Part shown: positions 36,134 through 44,759 of the stretch, piece by piece | Numbering within the stretch: position 1 is the first letter of the stretch | Layout: every line of letters begins with the position of its first letter | Assembly (NCBI GenBank): GCA_002411345.1 | Contig: DHSL01000030.1 | Coordinates: 41,145 to 105,144, forward strand | Direction: 5' to 3' | DNA from: Bacteroidales bacterium UBA5287 | GTDB taxonomy: Bacteria > Bacteroidota > Bacteroidia > Bacteroidales > Dysgonomonadaceae | Length of the DNA: 64,000 nucleotides | The notes under the pieces: generated by a model | What the model saw: only the letters and a program-made list of their open reading frames with translations | Told to the model about the DNA's origin: nothing | Database searches by the model: none | Made by a program: the position numbers and the translations under genes

Positions 36134-37396
36134 ATGCAAACAATGGATTCATTTAATTTTGCCGGTAAAAAAGCATTTGTACGTGTGGACTTTAATGTTC
36201 CACTCGATGGAGATTTCAACATTACAGACGATACCCGAATTCGTGCTGCTGTTCCCACGTTGAAAAAAATTCTAAGTGAAGGAGGCAGTGTAATTATAGG
36301 TTCACATCTTGGCAGGCCAAAAGGTGTTGATGAAACATTTTCATTAAAGCATATACTTTCAAGAGTTTCCGAATTACTTGGAGTAGATGTTGATTTTGCC
36401 AACGATTGTGTTGGAGAAGAAGCAGCTCAAAAAGCGGCAGCATTACAAGCCGGACAAGCATTATTACTTGAAAATCTTCGTTTCTATGCAGAAGAAGAAG
36501 GAAAACCACGAGGATTAGCTAAAGATGCACCAGAAGCAGAAGTTGCAGCAGCGAAAAAAGCAATCAAAGAATCTCAAAAAGAATTCACTAAGAAACTTGC
36601 TTCATATGCAGACGTTTATGTGAACGATGCATTTGGGACAGCCCACCGTGCCCATGCATCAACAGCATTGATTGCAGACTCTTTTGATGCCGACCATAAA
36701 ACATTTGGTTATTTGCTTCAGAATGAAATCACAGCAGTTGAGAAAGTGATGAACGAAACAGAGCATCCGTTTACAGCTATAATGGGAGGTTCAAAAGTCT
36801 CAACCAAGATAGAAATCATTAAAAACTTGTTGGACAAAGTAGACAACCTTATTCTTGCAGGTGGGATGACATACACATTTGTGAAAGCAAAAGGCGGAAA
36901 AATCGGTAACTCAATTGTTGAAGAAGACAAGTTAGATTTAGCGAATTCAATTGTTGAACTTGCTAAAGAAAAAGGAGTAAACCTTGTATTAGCAACAGAC
37001 GCAAAAATTGCCGACAGTTTCAGCAACGATGCAAAGACTGATTTTTGTCCAGTGAATGAAATTCCTGATGGTTGGGAAGGTCTTGACATCGGTCCCGAAT
37101 CAGAAAAGACTTTTGCTGAAGTAATCAAGAATTCAAAGACCATTCTTTGGAATGGACCAGTTGGTGTTTTTGAATTCGAGAACTTTGAAGTCGGATCACG
37201 TAAGGTAGGTGAAGCCATTGTAGATGCGACCCAAAAAGGAGCTTTCTCACTTGTTGGAGGAGGTGATTCTGTAGCATGTGTAAACAAGTTTGGTTTAGCA
37301 GATGAAGTTTCGTATGTTTCTACCGGTGGAGGTGCATTGCTTGAGATGATCGAAGGCAAAGTGTTACCCGGTATCAAAGCTATAAGAGGATATTAA
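36134..37396 (+). CDS. pgk: Phosphoglycerate kinase
   Basis: The 420-residue enzyme interconverts 1,3-bisphosphoglycerate + ADP and 3-phosphoglycerate + ATP. It shows the N-terminal substrate site [23 protein letters not shown], and [10 protein letters not shown] followed by a lysine- and alanine-rich insertion (about 125-150) common in Bacteroidetes. [16 protein letters not shown] and the nucleotide-site motifs [14 protein letters not shown] and [15 protein letters not shown] are also present. The ATG at 36134 gives MQTMDSFN; the second Met (36143) is an alternative. It has its own promoter and terminator. Confidence 0.97.
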   Translation: MQTMDSFNFAGKKAFVRVDFNVPLDGDFNITDDTRIRAAVPTLKKILSEGGSVIIGSHLGRPKGVDETFSLKHILSRVSELLGVDVDFANDCVGEEAAQKAAALQAGQALLLENLRFYAEEEGKPRGLAKDAPEAEVAAAKKAIKESQKEFTKKLASYADVYVNDAFGTAHRAHASTALIADSFDADHKTFGYLLQNEITAVEKVMNETEHPFTAIMGGSKVSTKIEIIKNLLDKVDNLILAGGMTYTFVKAKGGKIGNSIVEEDKLDLANSIVELAKEKGVNLVLATDAKIADSFSNDAKTDFCPVNEIPDGWEGLDIGPESEKTFAEVIKNSKTILWNGPVGVFEFENFEVGSRKVGEAIVDATQKGAFSLVGGGDSVACVNKFGLADEVSYVSTGGGALLEMIEGKVLPGIKAIRGY

Positions 37397-37432
37397 TAAA
37401 AATAAAGTCTTTTATAGAGAAGTTTAAAATAT

Positions 37433-37468
37433 AAAACCGTGTGAATTATAATCCACACGGTTTTTTTT
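37433..37468 (+). terminator. Rho-independent terminator of pgk
   Basis: The 10-bp stem AAACCGTGTG (37434-37443) with CACACGGTTT (37454-37463), a 10-base loop and a run of eight T (37461-37468) lies 37 bases after the pgk stop. The A run on the other side may also serve the convergent barrel gene. Confidence 0.92.
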
Positions 37469-37505
37469 GGTATCAAGTTGAACAAAAATTAAAAGAATCA
37501 ATTAA

Positions 37506-38108
37506 TCAAAAACGATAACCTATCATAATTGCCATTCCCGAATTATAATCATTGCTTAGTTCACGTTCGTCATAAGACACTTTAGTTTGTCTTAAAATGT
37601 ACGAAAGCGAAAGCGTAACTGCGTTTTTATTGTTCAAACGGAAATCCGCACCTATCGAGGGAGAAAAATATAGTCCTCCCGTATGTTTGAAATCGACCAT
37701 TTTTATGGGTTCTTCAGGATCCTTGACAAATTCGTTTGTAAATTGATATTTTTTTGACATAAATCCATATCCTGCTTTTAAATTAACAAACGGAACGATA
37801 TCATTACCAACAATATCAAAATTATATCCTGAGGCAGCATAAACAGGAATTAATGTTAATTTATTAGATTCTTCAGGAGATAAATCTAAATTCCGAATGA
37901 GTGACATTAAACCTACACCTCCGCCAACCCAGATATTTTTATTAAAATGATATTGTGGAGTTACATATATTTGGAACGATTGATAACTATTATCCTGAAA
38001 TTCTATCCCATATCCCAGTTCTGTGTGCAATTGAACAGGTTTTGTTCCCTGTGCCATAATATTTAATGTAAAAAAGGTTACTAAAAAGACTATTACGATT
38101 TTTTTCAT
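37506..38108 (-). CDS. Small outer-membrane beta-barrel protein
   Basis: The 200-residue protein has a signal peptide (residues 1-19, ending MAQ), then alternating strands rich in Tyr, Gly and Phe, and a C-terminal MIGYRF whose last Phe is the usual barrel signal. It resembles small 8-strand OmpA/OmpX-like or PorT-like barrels of Bacteroidetes. No ligand or partner is evident. It lies 38 bases downstream of the frameshifted lipoprotein gene and may share its transcript. Confidence 0.7.
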   Translation of the reverse strand: MKKIVIVFLVTFFTLNIMAQGTKPVQLHTELGYGIEFQDNSYQSFQIYVTPQYHFNKNIWVGGGVGLMSLIRNLDLSPEESNKLTLIPVYAASGYNFDIVGNDIVPFVNLKAGYGFMSKKYQFTNEFVKDPEEPIKMVDFKHTGGLYFSPSIGADFRLNNKNAVTLSLSYILRQTKVSYDERELSNDYNSGMAIMIGYRF

Positions 38109-38146
38109 TTTAATTCAAATTTTAAAAATATTAAACTTATATATTA

Positions 38147-39072
38147 TTATTCCCCTGAATCATTCAAATACATTAAATAATCATTTTCCGGTATGCTTTC
38201 ATAATTTAACTCTGCAGTTCCAAAGAGAGGTATTGAAGGATTTATATGACGTCGTCCAGCATATACATGAGGAGAAAAACCTGTCTCCCCTAGTTTATTA
38301 ATAATGTAGCTTCCAACTCCAGGTTGTTCATATATAACTTTACAATTTGTTGTTCCACTAGCATTATACCAAATACCTAAAAAGTTCTTCAGTCTGAAAC
38401 TAATACGTACTTCAAAAATACCTGAAGCTCCATCACTAAAATATCGATTGAAATTCACCTCCATTCTTCTATTTTTATTAGTATTGTATTGCATTGGAAT
38501 ATAATTTGTAAAAGTTTTAGTAGCTCTTGTAGCAAGATAGAAAGGTGTATCGTCAAGTTGAAGAGTTAACCCTAATGAGTCTAACTGGGAATAGGAATTA
38601 ATATCGCACATATTATAAACTTTATTTCCTATCATAACATTTCCTTCAGGTGTAATAAATTTAGCCAAATTAACATTACTTACAGGTAAATATGCAGAAA
38701 AATCTTTGCCTTCTTCGGGGTAGTAGAAGTTTGGATATTTTTCTTTAAACTCCTCGTATCCGCCTTCTCTTTCATAATAACTTTCAGCTACATTCATAGC
38801 TTCTTTGTATTCATCATACATTGATTTAAAGTCTGTGGAAATTCAAACGTATTGTCATTAACACGTGTAGTTAAGCCAAAATCCACATTATTGAAAAAAT
38901 CCTGCCGTACAAAAGAATTTAACTGTTCTTGCGAAGTAAAGGACAACATCTTAACATCTAATGTGAAATTTTCATTAGTTTCTATTAATTGAAACTCATA
39001 GTCTTGGTTATTGCATGCAGTAAATAAAAACGCAATAACCATACTTAAGATTGTAAATCTGTTTTTTTCCAT
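38147..39072 (-). pseudogene. Frameshifted DUF4848-like lipoprotein gene
   Basis: Two overlapping reading frames look like one gene of about 308 codons broken by a one-base deletion near 38821-38822. The 5' part (39072 to about 38822) encodes a lipoprotein start, MEKNRFTILSMVIAFLFTAC, and about 85 residues ending TFEFPQTLNQ. The 3' part continues at MYDEYKEAMNVAESYYEREG and runs to 38147. Adding one T in the plus-strand TT at 38821-38822 would join them as TLNQ-MYDEY. The joined product resembles, from memory, the DUF4848 family of Bacteroidales. I choose the ATG at 39072 rather than 39117 because it starts the signal peptide. It could be a true pseudogene, a sequencing error, or programmed slippage (least likely). 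Confidence 0.7.
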
Positions 39073-39117
39073 AATAAATATAGTTTTTAAGTTAATAAAT
39101 GAAAAAATATTAAACAT

Positions 39118-39455
39118 CTAAAGGTACAGACTTAGATTCTGACCATTAGCTAATAATTAGTTAAACATCACTATTTTGTCACAATCAATGTTAATTTAAG
39201 TAAATAGAAACTATTTTCAGTTATTACCTCATTTGGTTTACGTTCTCTTATAAAGAGACAAAAAAAGGTTTTCTACCTTTTAATGATGAGAAAAAAAAAA
39301 TTTTTTTGGTTTTGCGGGGCAACCATTTTTTATAAAGCATGAATTTAATATATTACGCGCTTTTTTGGCAGTCATTTTTCCTATATCCAGTGATTTTTTG
39401 TAATTTTGCTTTCTATTTCAGGAATAGTATCCCGAATATTTCAAAATAATTCAGA
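39118..39455. other. Intergenic region upstream of pheT
   Basis: This 338-base divergent gap has no supported gene. It contains a small hairpin TCTCTT/AAGAGA at 39244-39258, followed by an A run. A block of about ten A and seven T straddles 39291-39307. Next comes a short stem TGGTT/AACCA (about 39307-39327) followed by a T run, which looks like a weak terminator or attenuator. TAATTTTG at 39401-39408 may be the -7 box of pheT. Confidence 0.45.
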
Positions 39456-41915
39456 ATGAACATTTCATATAATTGGCTTAAAGAGTATCTAGAATTTGAT
39501 TTGTCACCTCAGGAAACTGCAGATGCGCTCACTTCCATTGGATTGGAAACCGGGAGTGTTGATGAAATTCAAACCATTAAAGGAGGATTAGAAGGATTAG
39601 TTATTGGTGAAGTATTAACATGCGTTGAACATCCCAATTCTGATCATCTTCATATAACCACAGTAAATATTGGTGAACCCGAACCCTTGAAAATAGTCTG
39701 CGGTGCACCCAATGTAGCAGCCGGTCAAAAGGTAGTAGTTGCTGTAGTTGGTACAACTCTCTATTTCGAAGACAAAGAGTTTAAAATAAAACGTTCAAAA
39801 ATTCGTGGTGAAGAATCCTTTGGTATGATTTGTGCGGAAGATGAAATTGGCATTGGTACGTCGCATGACGGTATCATTGTACTGCCATCCGATGCAAAGG
39901 TTGGGACACCCGCGAAAGAATATTACAACATAAAGAGTGACTACGTATTAGAAGTAGACATCACTCCCAACCGTGTTGATGCCACATCCCATTTTGGAGT
40001 TGCCCGTGATTTAGCCGCATATTTAAAGCAGAACAACCTACCTTATAAACTTACAAAGCCCTCGGTAGAAGGATTTAAGTTAGATAAGCAAGAAGGCGGC
40101 ATTGATGTTTCTGTTGAAAACACAGAAGCCTGTTTACGATATACCGGTCTCACTATTCGCGGAGTAGAAATCAAGGAAAGTCCCGATTGGTTAAAAGACA
40201 AGCTAACCGTTATTGGTCTCCGTCCGATTAACAATGTAGTCGACATCACCAATTTCATACTTCACGAGACAGGATTACCCATGCATTCATTTGATGCAAA
40301 ATACATTACCGGAAACAAAGTAATAGTAAAAACACTAACTGACGGTACAAAATTCATCACCTTAGATGAAGTAGAGCGCACACTATCAGACCAAGATTTA
40401 ATTATCTGTAACACAGAAGAAGGCATGTGTATTGCCGGAGTATTTGGCGGTTTAAAATCCGGTGTTACTGAAGAAACCACAGATATATTTTTGGAAGCGG
40501 CCTGTTTCAATCCAACATGGGTTCGCAAGACAGCCAGGCGACATGGTCTCAATACAGATTCCTCATTCAGATTTGAGCGAGGCACCAATCCGAACATCAC
40601 AACATTTGTGATGAAACGTGCGGCGATGTTAATTAAAGAACTTGCCGGCGGTACTATTGAAGGAGAAATCAGAGATATCTATCCCGAAAAGATTAAGAGA
40701 CCAGAAGTGGAACTTACATACGAAAAGTTGAACTCTTTGATAGGAAAAGAGATTCCAAAAGATACAGTAAGGAGCATCCTTGAAAGTCTTGAGATTGAGA
40801 TTGAGAATGAATCAGAGACAGGGCTCACGCTTCGTATTCCCACTTATCGAGTAGATGTGACACGAGATGTTGATGTGATAGAAGACATTCTTCGTATTTA
40901 CGGTTACAACAATATAGAAATAAGCGATTCACTTAAGTCTAATTTGTCGTACCAGACATCTACCGACAAAAAGCAAAAGTTGCAAACTCTTATATCCGAG
41001 CAGCTGACAGCCAATGGGTTCAATGAAATCATGAACAACTCATTGACAAAGAAATCATATTACGAATCATCCGAAGAATATCCATTAAAAAATAATGTAT
41101 CATTGTTAAATCCGTTAAGCAACGACCTTGGCGTGATGCGTCAAACATTGCTGTTTGGAGGATTAGAGAGTATTCAATATAACCGCAATCGAAAAAATAC
41201 AGATACCCGATTCTATGAATTTGGCAACTGTTATTATTTTGATGCAGACAAGAAAAAAGAAGGTAAAATCCTTTCCGAGTTTTCCGAAGAGAGTCATTTT
41301 GGATTATGGATAAGCGGTAATCGTACGAACAAAACTTGGTTAACAGAAGAAGAGAACAGTTCATTCTTTGAATTAAAAGCCTACCTTGAGAATATATTTG
41401 CCCGATTAGGTCTCACGAAGAATCAGCTCATCTATGAACCATTTCAAAGTAAAACCTATGAAGTCGGTTTAAAAGTACGCACATTCAAGAAAGAATTGGG
41501 AAGTCTTGGCATTGTTTCAAAAAAGATATTGAAGACATTTGACATTGAAGCAGAAGTTTATTTTGCCGAAATAAATTGGGAATTAATGCTCAAGGAAAGC
41601 GAAGATCATTCAGTACAATACACCGAGATTTCGAAGTTTCCATCTGTAAGTCGCGACTTAGCATTGTTAGTCGACAAGAACATAACATTTGCAGATATTG
41701 AGCGCGTTACATATAAAACCGAGAAGAAGTTATTAAGAGAGATGTCGCTTTTTGATGTATATGAAGGAAATAAATTACCCGAAGGCAAAAAGTCATATGC
41801 AGTAAACTTTGTACTTCAAGACAGCGAGAAGACATTGACAGACAAGCAAATAGACACTGTAATACAAAAGATATCCAGCAATCTTGAAAAAGAATTAGGC
41901 GCTAAGCTTCGATAA
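39456..41915 (+). CDS. pheT: Phenylalanyl-tRNA synthetase beta subunit
   Basis: The 819-residue beta chain pairs with PheS to charge tRNA-Phe. Visible domains are the N-terminal MNISYNWLKEYLEFD, an EMAP-II-like tRNA-binding domain (about 40-155, HPNSDHLHITTVNIG), the B3/B4 editing region (about 200-380), B5 (about 400-475), the catalytic-like core (about 480-700) and the C-terminal FDX-ACB anticodon-binding domain (about 725-819, SKFPSVSRDLALLVD). The length is normal. As is common in Bacteroidetes, pheS is not adjacent within this window. Confidence 0.97.
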   Translation: MNISYNWLKEYLEFDLSPQETADALTSIGLETGSVDEIQTIKGGLEGLVIGEVLTCVEHPNSDHLHITTVNIGEPEPLKIVCGAPNVAAGQKVVVAVVGTTLYFEDKEFKIKRSKIRGEESFGMICAEDEIGIGTSHDGIIVLPSDAKVGTPAKEYYNIKSDYVLEVDITPNRVDATSHFGVARDLAAYLKQNNLPYKLTKPSVEGFKLDKQEGGIDVSVENTEACLRYTGLTIRGVEIKESPDWLKDKLTVIGLRPINNVVDITNFILHETGLPMHSFDAKYITGNKVIVKTLTDGTKFITLDEVERTLSDQDLIICNTEEGMCIAGVFGGLKSGVTEETTDIFLEAACFNPTWVRKTARRHGLNTDSSFRFERGTNPNITTFVMKRAAMLIKELAGGTIEGEIRDIYPEKIKRPEVELTYEKLNSLIGKEIPKDTVRSILESLEIEIENESETGLTLRIPTYRVDVTRDVDVIEDILRIYGYNNIEISDSLKSNLSYQTSTDKKQKLQTLISEQLTANGFNEIMNNSLTKKSYYESSEEYPLKNNVSLLNPLSNDLGVMRQTLLFGGLESIQYNRNRKNTDTRFYEFGNCYYFDADKKKEGKILSEFSEESHFGLWISGNRTNKTWLTEEENSSFFELKAYLENIFARLGLTKNQLIYEPFQSKTYEVGLKVRTFKKELGSLGIVSKKILKTFDIEAEVYFAEINWELMLKESEDHSVQYTEISKFPSVSRDLALLVDKNITFADIERVTYKTEKKLLREMSLFDVYEGNKLPEGKKSYAVNFVLQDSEKTLTDKQIDTVIQKISSNLEKELGAKLR

Positions 41916-42053
41916 TTAGAAGTGATACGATCATTTGTTGAGAGTTCACTTTTTATTGATTTGAGTCAAAACGTCCTTTTTTAGGGCGTTAATAAAGAGA
42001 TTAAATAAATTTATTATTGTAATTATAGAGGATTAGAAAAGAATCACACTATT

Positions 42054-42782
42054 ATGGGAAGAGCATTTGAATACCGTAAAGCAAGAAAAATGAAACGTTG
42101 GGGTAATATGGCCCGCGTTTTCACTAAACTAGGAAAAGAAATCACAATTGCTACAAAAAGTGGCGGACCCGATCCTGAAACCAATCCCCGTCTTCGTGTA
42201 TTGATTCAGCAGTCGAAGAAAGAGAACATGCCGAAAGACAATGTTGATCGCGCCATAAAAAAAGCAACTGACAAAGATTATACCGATTACAAAGAAATGA
42301 TTTATGAAGGCTATGGTCCCTACGGAATAGCCATTGTAGTAGAAACAGCAACTGACAACCCAACCCGTACTGTTGCAAATGTAAGGAGTTATTTCAACAA
42401 ACATGGTGGTTCTTTAGGCACCTCCGGTAGTCTTGAGTTTTTGTTTGATCACAAATGCGTATTCAAGATAGCTTCCAAAGAAGGTGTATCTTTAGAAGAC
42501 CTTGAGTTAGAGTTGATTGATTATGGTGTTGACGAAGTTGTAGAAGATGAAGAAGACATCATACTTTACGGTGAATTCAAATCATATTCAGATATACAAA
42601 GCTATCTTGAAGAGAACAACTTTGAGATACATTCAGCCGAGTTTGAACGCATACCTCACGAAACCAAGTCTTTGACACCCGAGCAACGCGCATCGATTGA
42701 GAAGCTATTAGAAAAATTTGAAGAAGACGACGACGTTCAGAATGTTTTCCATAACATGGAAGAAGTCGACGACGAAGAATAA
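42054..42782 (+). CDS. YebC/PmpR family protein (probable transcriptional or translational regulator)
   Basis: The 242-residue protein has the family start MGRAFEYRKARKMKRWGNMAR, then the KENMPKDNVDRAIKKA and YEGYGPYGIAIVVE motifs, and an acidic C-terminus. The family was described as DNA-binding regulators, and more recently some members were linked to translation of proline stretches. Which applies here is unknown. The Bacteroidetes forms usually begin RAFEYRK rather than the SGHSKW of proteobacteria, as seen here. It follows pheT by 138 bases, with an imperfect hairpin between (about 41969-41990), so it may have its own promoter. Confidence 0.92.
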   Translation: MGRAFEYRKARKMKRWGNMARVFTKLGKEITIATKSGGPDPETNPRLRVLIQQSKKENMPKDNVDRAIKKATDKDYTDYKEMIYEGYGPYGIAIVVETATDNPTRTVANVRSYFNKHGGSLGTSGSLEFLFDHKCVFKIASKEGVSLEDLELELIDYGVDEVVEDEEDIILYGEFKSYSDIQSYLEENNFEIHSAEFERIPHETKSLTPEQRASIEKLLEKFEEDDDVQNVFHNMEEVDDEE

Positions 42783-42800
42783 GCAACAAGTCACAAAAAA

Positions 42801-42824
42801 AGCGGATATAAATATCCGCTTTTG
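42801..42824. terminator. Terminator hairpin between the yebC-like gene and tRNA-Glu
   Basis: AGCGGATAT pairs with ATATCCGCT around a two-base loop, with A residues before and TTTT after. It lies 19 bases after the yebC-like stop and just beyond the tRNA 3' end, so it can terminate both converging transcripts. Confidence 0.85.
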
Positions 42825-42825
42825 T

Positions 42826-42897
42826 AGCGTATAGCGGAATCGAACCGCTATTGCCTGCGTGAGAAGCAGGATTCCTAACCGTTAGAAGAATACGCCA
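42826..42897 (-). tRNA. tRNA-Glu (anticodon CUC)
   Basis: The minus-strand sequence begins GGCGTATTCTTCTAACGG and folds as a 72-base tRNA. The acceptor is GGCGUAU with AUACGCU (one G-U pair at the end), and the D-arm has UAACGGUUAGGA. The anticodon stem CCUGC/GCAGG has loop UUCUCAC (anticodon CUC, codon GAG), and the T-arm is AGCGG-UUCGAUU-CCGCU. The discriminator is A and the CCA end is not encoded. The D-arm sequence is typical of bacterial tRNA-Glu. Confidence 0.93.
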
Positions 42898-42924
42898 TTC
42901 GGTTATGGTTTGCAAAGATAAAAA

Positions 42925-42962
42925 AAGTTCAGTTATACTTTAAAAAATAACTGAACTTTTTT
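42925..42962 (-). terminator. Terminator of meaB
   Basis: An inverted repeat of about 11 bp, AGTTCAGTTAT with ATAACTGAACT, is flanked by A and T runs and directly adjoins the meaB stop codon on the minus strand. It separates meaB from the tRNA gene. Confidence 0.85.
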
Positions 42963-44060
42963 TCATTTAATAAGCTTTTTATATGTATCCAAAGCCTCTT
43001 TAGCAGCTACGAACGAGCTTTTTTGAGCAGAAAGCACCTCTTGTTCAAGTTGAGGCATCAATTCTTCAATCACAGGATTCGAGTAAAAATTATTCTTTAG
43101 TCGCTCATTAATACTCTCATACATCCAGTATTTAGACTGTTCATTTCTTCTATGTTCGAAATATCCATTTGCCTTAACGAAATCGACATAGCGATAGATC
43201 ATATTCCATATTTCTGCTATACCAAGTTTATAAAACCCAGAATAAGTCATCACTTCCGGTGTCCATCCCGAGTCAGGCAGCGGATAAAGGTGCAGTGCAT
43301 TTTTAAAATGCCCCTGTGCTATTTTTGCTTTTTCAATATTATCACCATCCGCTTTATTGATTACAATCCCGTCTGCCATTTCCATGATTCCCCTTTTAAT
43401 ACCCTGCAGCTCGTCGCCTGTACCAGCCAGTTGAATCAGCAAGAAGAAGTCGACCATCGAATGCACCGCCGTTTCTGACTGTCCAACCCCAACCGTTTCT
43501 ATAAAGATAGAATCGAACCCAGCCGCTTCACATAAGATTATAGTCTCCCTTGTTTTGCGTGCCACTCCACCCAAAGAACCAGCAGATGGAGAAGGTCGAA
43601 TAAATGCATTTTTAGCCACCGACAACTTTTCCATACGCGTTTTGTCGCCCAGGATACTCCCTTTTGAACGTTCGCTCGACGGGTCGATTGCCAGAACAGC
43701 CAATTTATGTCCATTTTCCAGTAAGTGCATTCCAAAAGCATCGATAGACGTACTTTTTCCAGCCCCTGGTACACCCGTTATTCCCACACGAATAGAATTC
43801 CCAGAGAAAGGTAAACATTTCTCTATGATAGCCTGTGCCATTTCCTGATGATGCGGGTTTGCGCTTTCCACCATTGTCACAGCCTGGCTAAGAAGTGTAA
43901 TATCCCCTTCTATTATTCCCTGAAGATATTCATCCGCCGTATAGTTCTTTCTCTTTGCCCGTTTATTCTGCAACAAATATGGATTTACGCTTGGCGGTTG
44001 CGCTACCCCTTTATTCACATTTAAGCCTTGATATTTTGGATCGTTTTCCGGATGTTCCAT
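42963..44060 (-). CDS. meaB: Methylmalonyl-CoA mutase-associated GTPase MeaB (ArgK family)
   Basis: The 365-residue G3E P-loop GTPase protects or loads the adenosylcobalamin-dependent methylmalonyl-CoA mutase. Its Walker A GITGVPGAGKSTSIDAFG lies at about residues 92-109. The switch region shows IDPSSERSKGSILGDKTRM, ETVGVGQSE and the base-recognition NKADGDN. C-terminal helices mediate dimerisation. The mutase genes mutA/mutB often adjoin meaB but are not in this window on either side. A strong promoter lies upstream and a terminator immediately downstream, so it is a single-gene transcript. Confidence 0.95.
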   Translation of the reverse strand: MEHPENDPKYQGLNVNKGVAQPPSVNPYLLQNKRAKRKNYTADEYLQGIIEGDITLLSQAVTMVESANPHHQEMAQAIIEKCLPFSGNSIRVGITGVPGAGKSTSIDAFGMHLLENGHKLAVLAIDPSSERSKGSILGDKTRMEKLSVAKNAFIRPSPSAGSLGGVARKTRETIILCEAAGFDSIFIETVGVGQSETAVHSMVDFFLLIQLAGTGDELQGIKRGIMEMADGIVINKADGDNIEKAKIAQGHFKNALHLYPLPDSGWTPEVMTYSGFYKLGIAEIWNMIYRYVDFVKANGYFEHRRNEQSKYWMYESINERLKNNFYSNPVIEELMPQLEQEVLSAQKSSFVAAKEALDTYKKLIK

Positions 44061-44086
44061 AATTTAATTATAATCTACACACATAG

Positions 44087-44117
44087 CAAAGGTACATTAT
44101 TCGCACAAGATTTTCAA
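44087..44117 (-). promoter_or_regulatory. Consensus promoter for meaB
   Basis: On the minus strand TTG (44117-44115), a 20-base spacer and TACCTTTG (44094-44087) match the Bacteroidetes promoter consensus. The box ends 26 bases upstream of the meaB ATG at 44060. Confidence 0.72.
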
Positions 44118-44212
44118 CCAAAAGAAGATGAAATTACCATACCACGGCAGGTTTAATTGAATATATTTATGCACCTACGCTTGTCACATTGTGCTATTTA
44201 GTTAAAACAGAA

Positions 44213-44244
44213 CCTCCTCCATCACACAAGGGCGACAGAGGAGG
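44213..44244 (-). terminator. Weak hairpin after the DUF1573 gene
   Basis: CCTCCTC pairs with GAGGAGG around an 18-base loop, about 48 bases beyond the DUF1573 stop. On the minus strand it is followed by TTCTGTTTTAAC, which is only moderately T-rich. It is a candidate terminator. Confidence 0.4.
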
Positions 44245-44291
44245 AAATTTCAAATTAACTAATCATTTGATAATTTAGGGAGAAACATTAT

Positions 44292-44678
44292 CTATTTTTT
44301 AGGGATCACATTCCCTTTGATTGTCAGTACATAAATAGTATCAGGTACATTTGTATAAACAGAAATTGTTTTATTAAACGTTCCCGGTCGTCCCGTCGTA
44401 GAATATTTTGCAGTTATCTGTCCTTTTTTTCCAGGGAGTACAGGTTCTTTAGAATATGAAGGCGTTGTACATCCGCAAGAAGCTTGTACTCTGTTAATTA
44501 TCAGTGGTGTTTTGCCCGTATTTGTAAATTCAAAGATTGTAGCCACCTCTCCAATTTGTTCTTGAATTCTTCCAAAATCGTATGTTGTTTTTACAAACCT
44601 CATATTTGCTTTATTTTGAGCCACTACAGCGCCACACAATAACATACTGAATAACAGCATCAAACTAACTTTCTTCAT
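44292..44678 (-). CDS. DUF1573 family secreted protein
   Basis: I choose the ATG at 44678, the twelfth residue of the longest frame, because it opens a normal signal peptide (KKVSLMLLFSMLLCGAVVAQ). The mature 110 residues form one Ig-like DUF1573 domain with the family motifs TTYDFGRI, FEFTNTGKTPLII and VQASCGCTTP, then YSTTGRPGTFNK. DUF1573 is abundant in Bacteroidetes and resembles ASPM-SPD-2-Hydin-type Ig domains. Its function is unknown. It lies 81 bases after the alpha-2-macroglobulin gene on the same strand. Confidence 0.88.
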   Translation of the reverse strand: MKKVSLMLLFSMLLCGAVVAQNKANMRFVKTTYDFGRIQEQIGEVATIFEFTNTGKTPLIINRVQASCGCTTPSYSKEPVLPGKKGQITAKYSTTGRPGTFNKTISVYTNVPDTIYVLTIKGNVIPKK

Positions 44679-44759
44679 TGTTTTATTTTGTTTTTGCATT
44701 ATTAAAGACACACTTTTAGTTTATGAGACACAAATTTAAAGAATAAGTTTAAAAAAACA

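Noticed and set aside
42577..42915. 112-residue minus-strand open frame across the tRNA
   Set aside because: It runs through the tRNA-Glu gene, a terminator and the end of the yebC-like gene. The tRNA fold explains the sequence.
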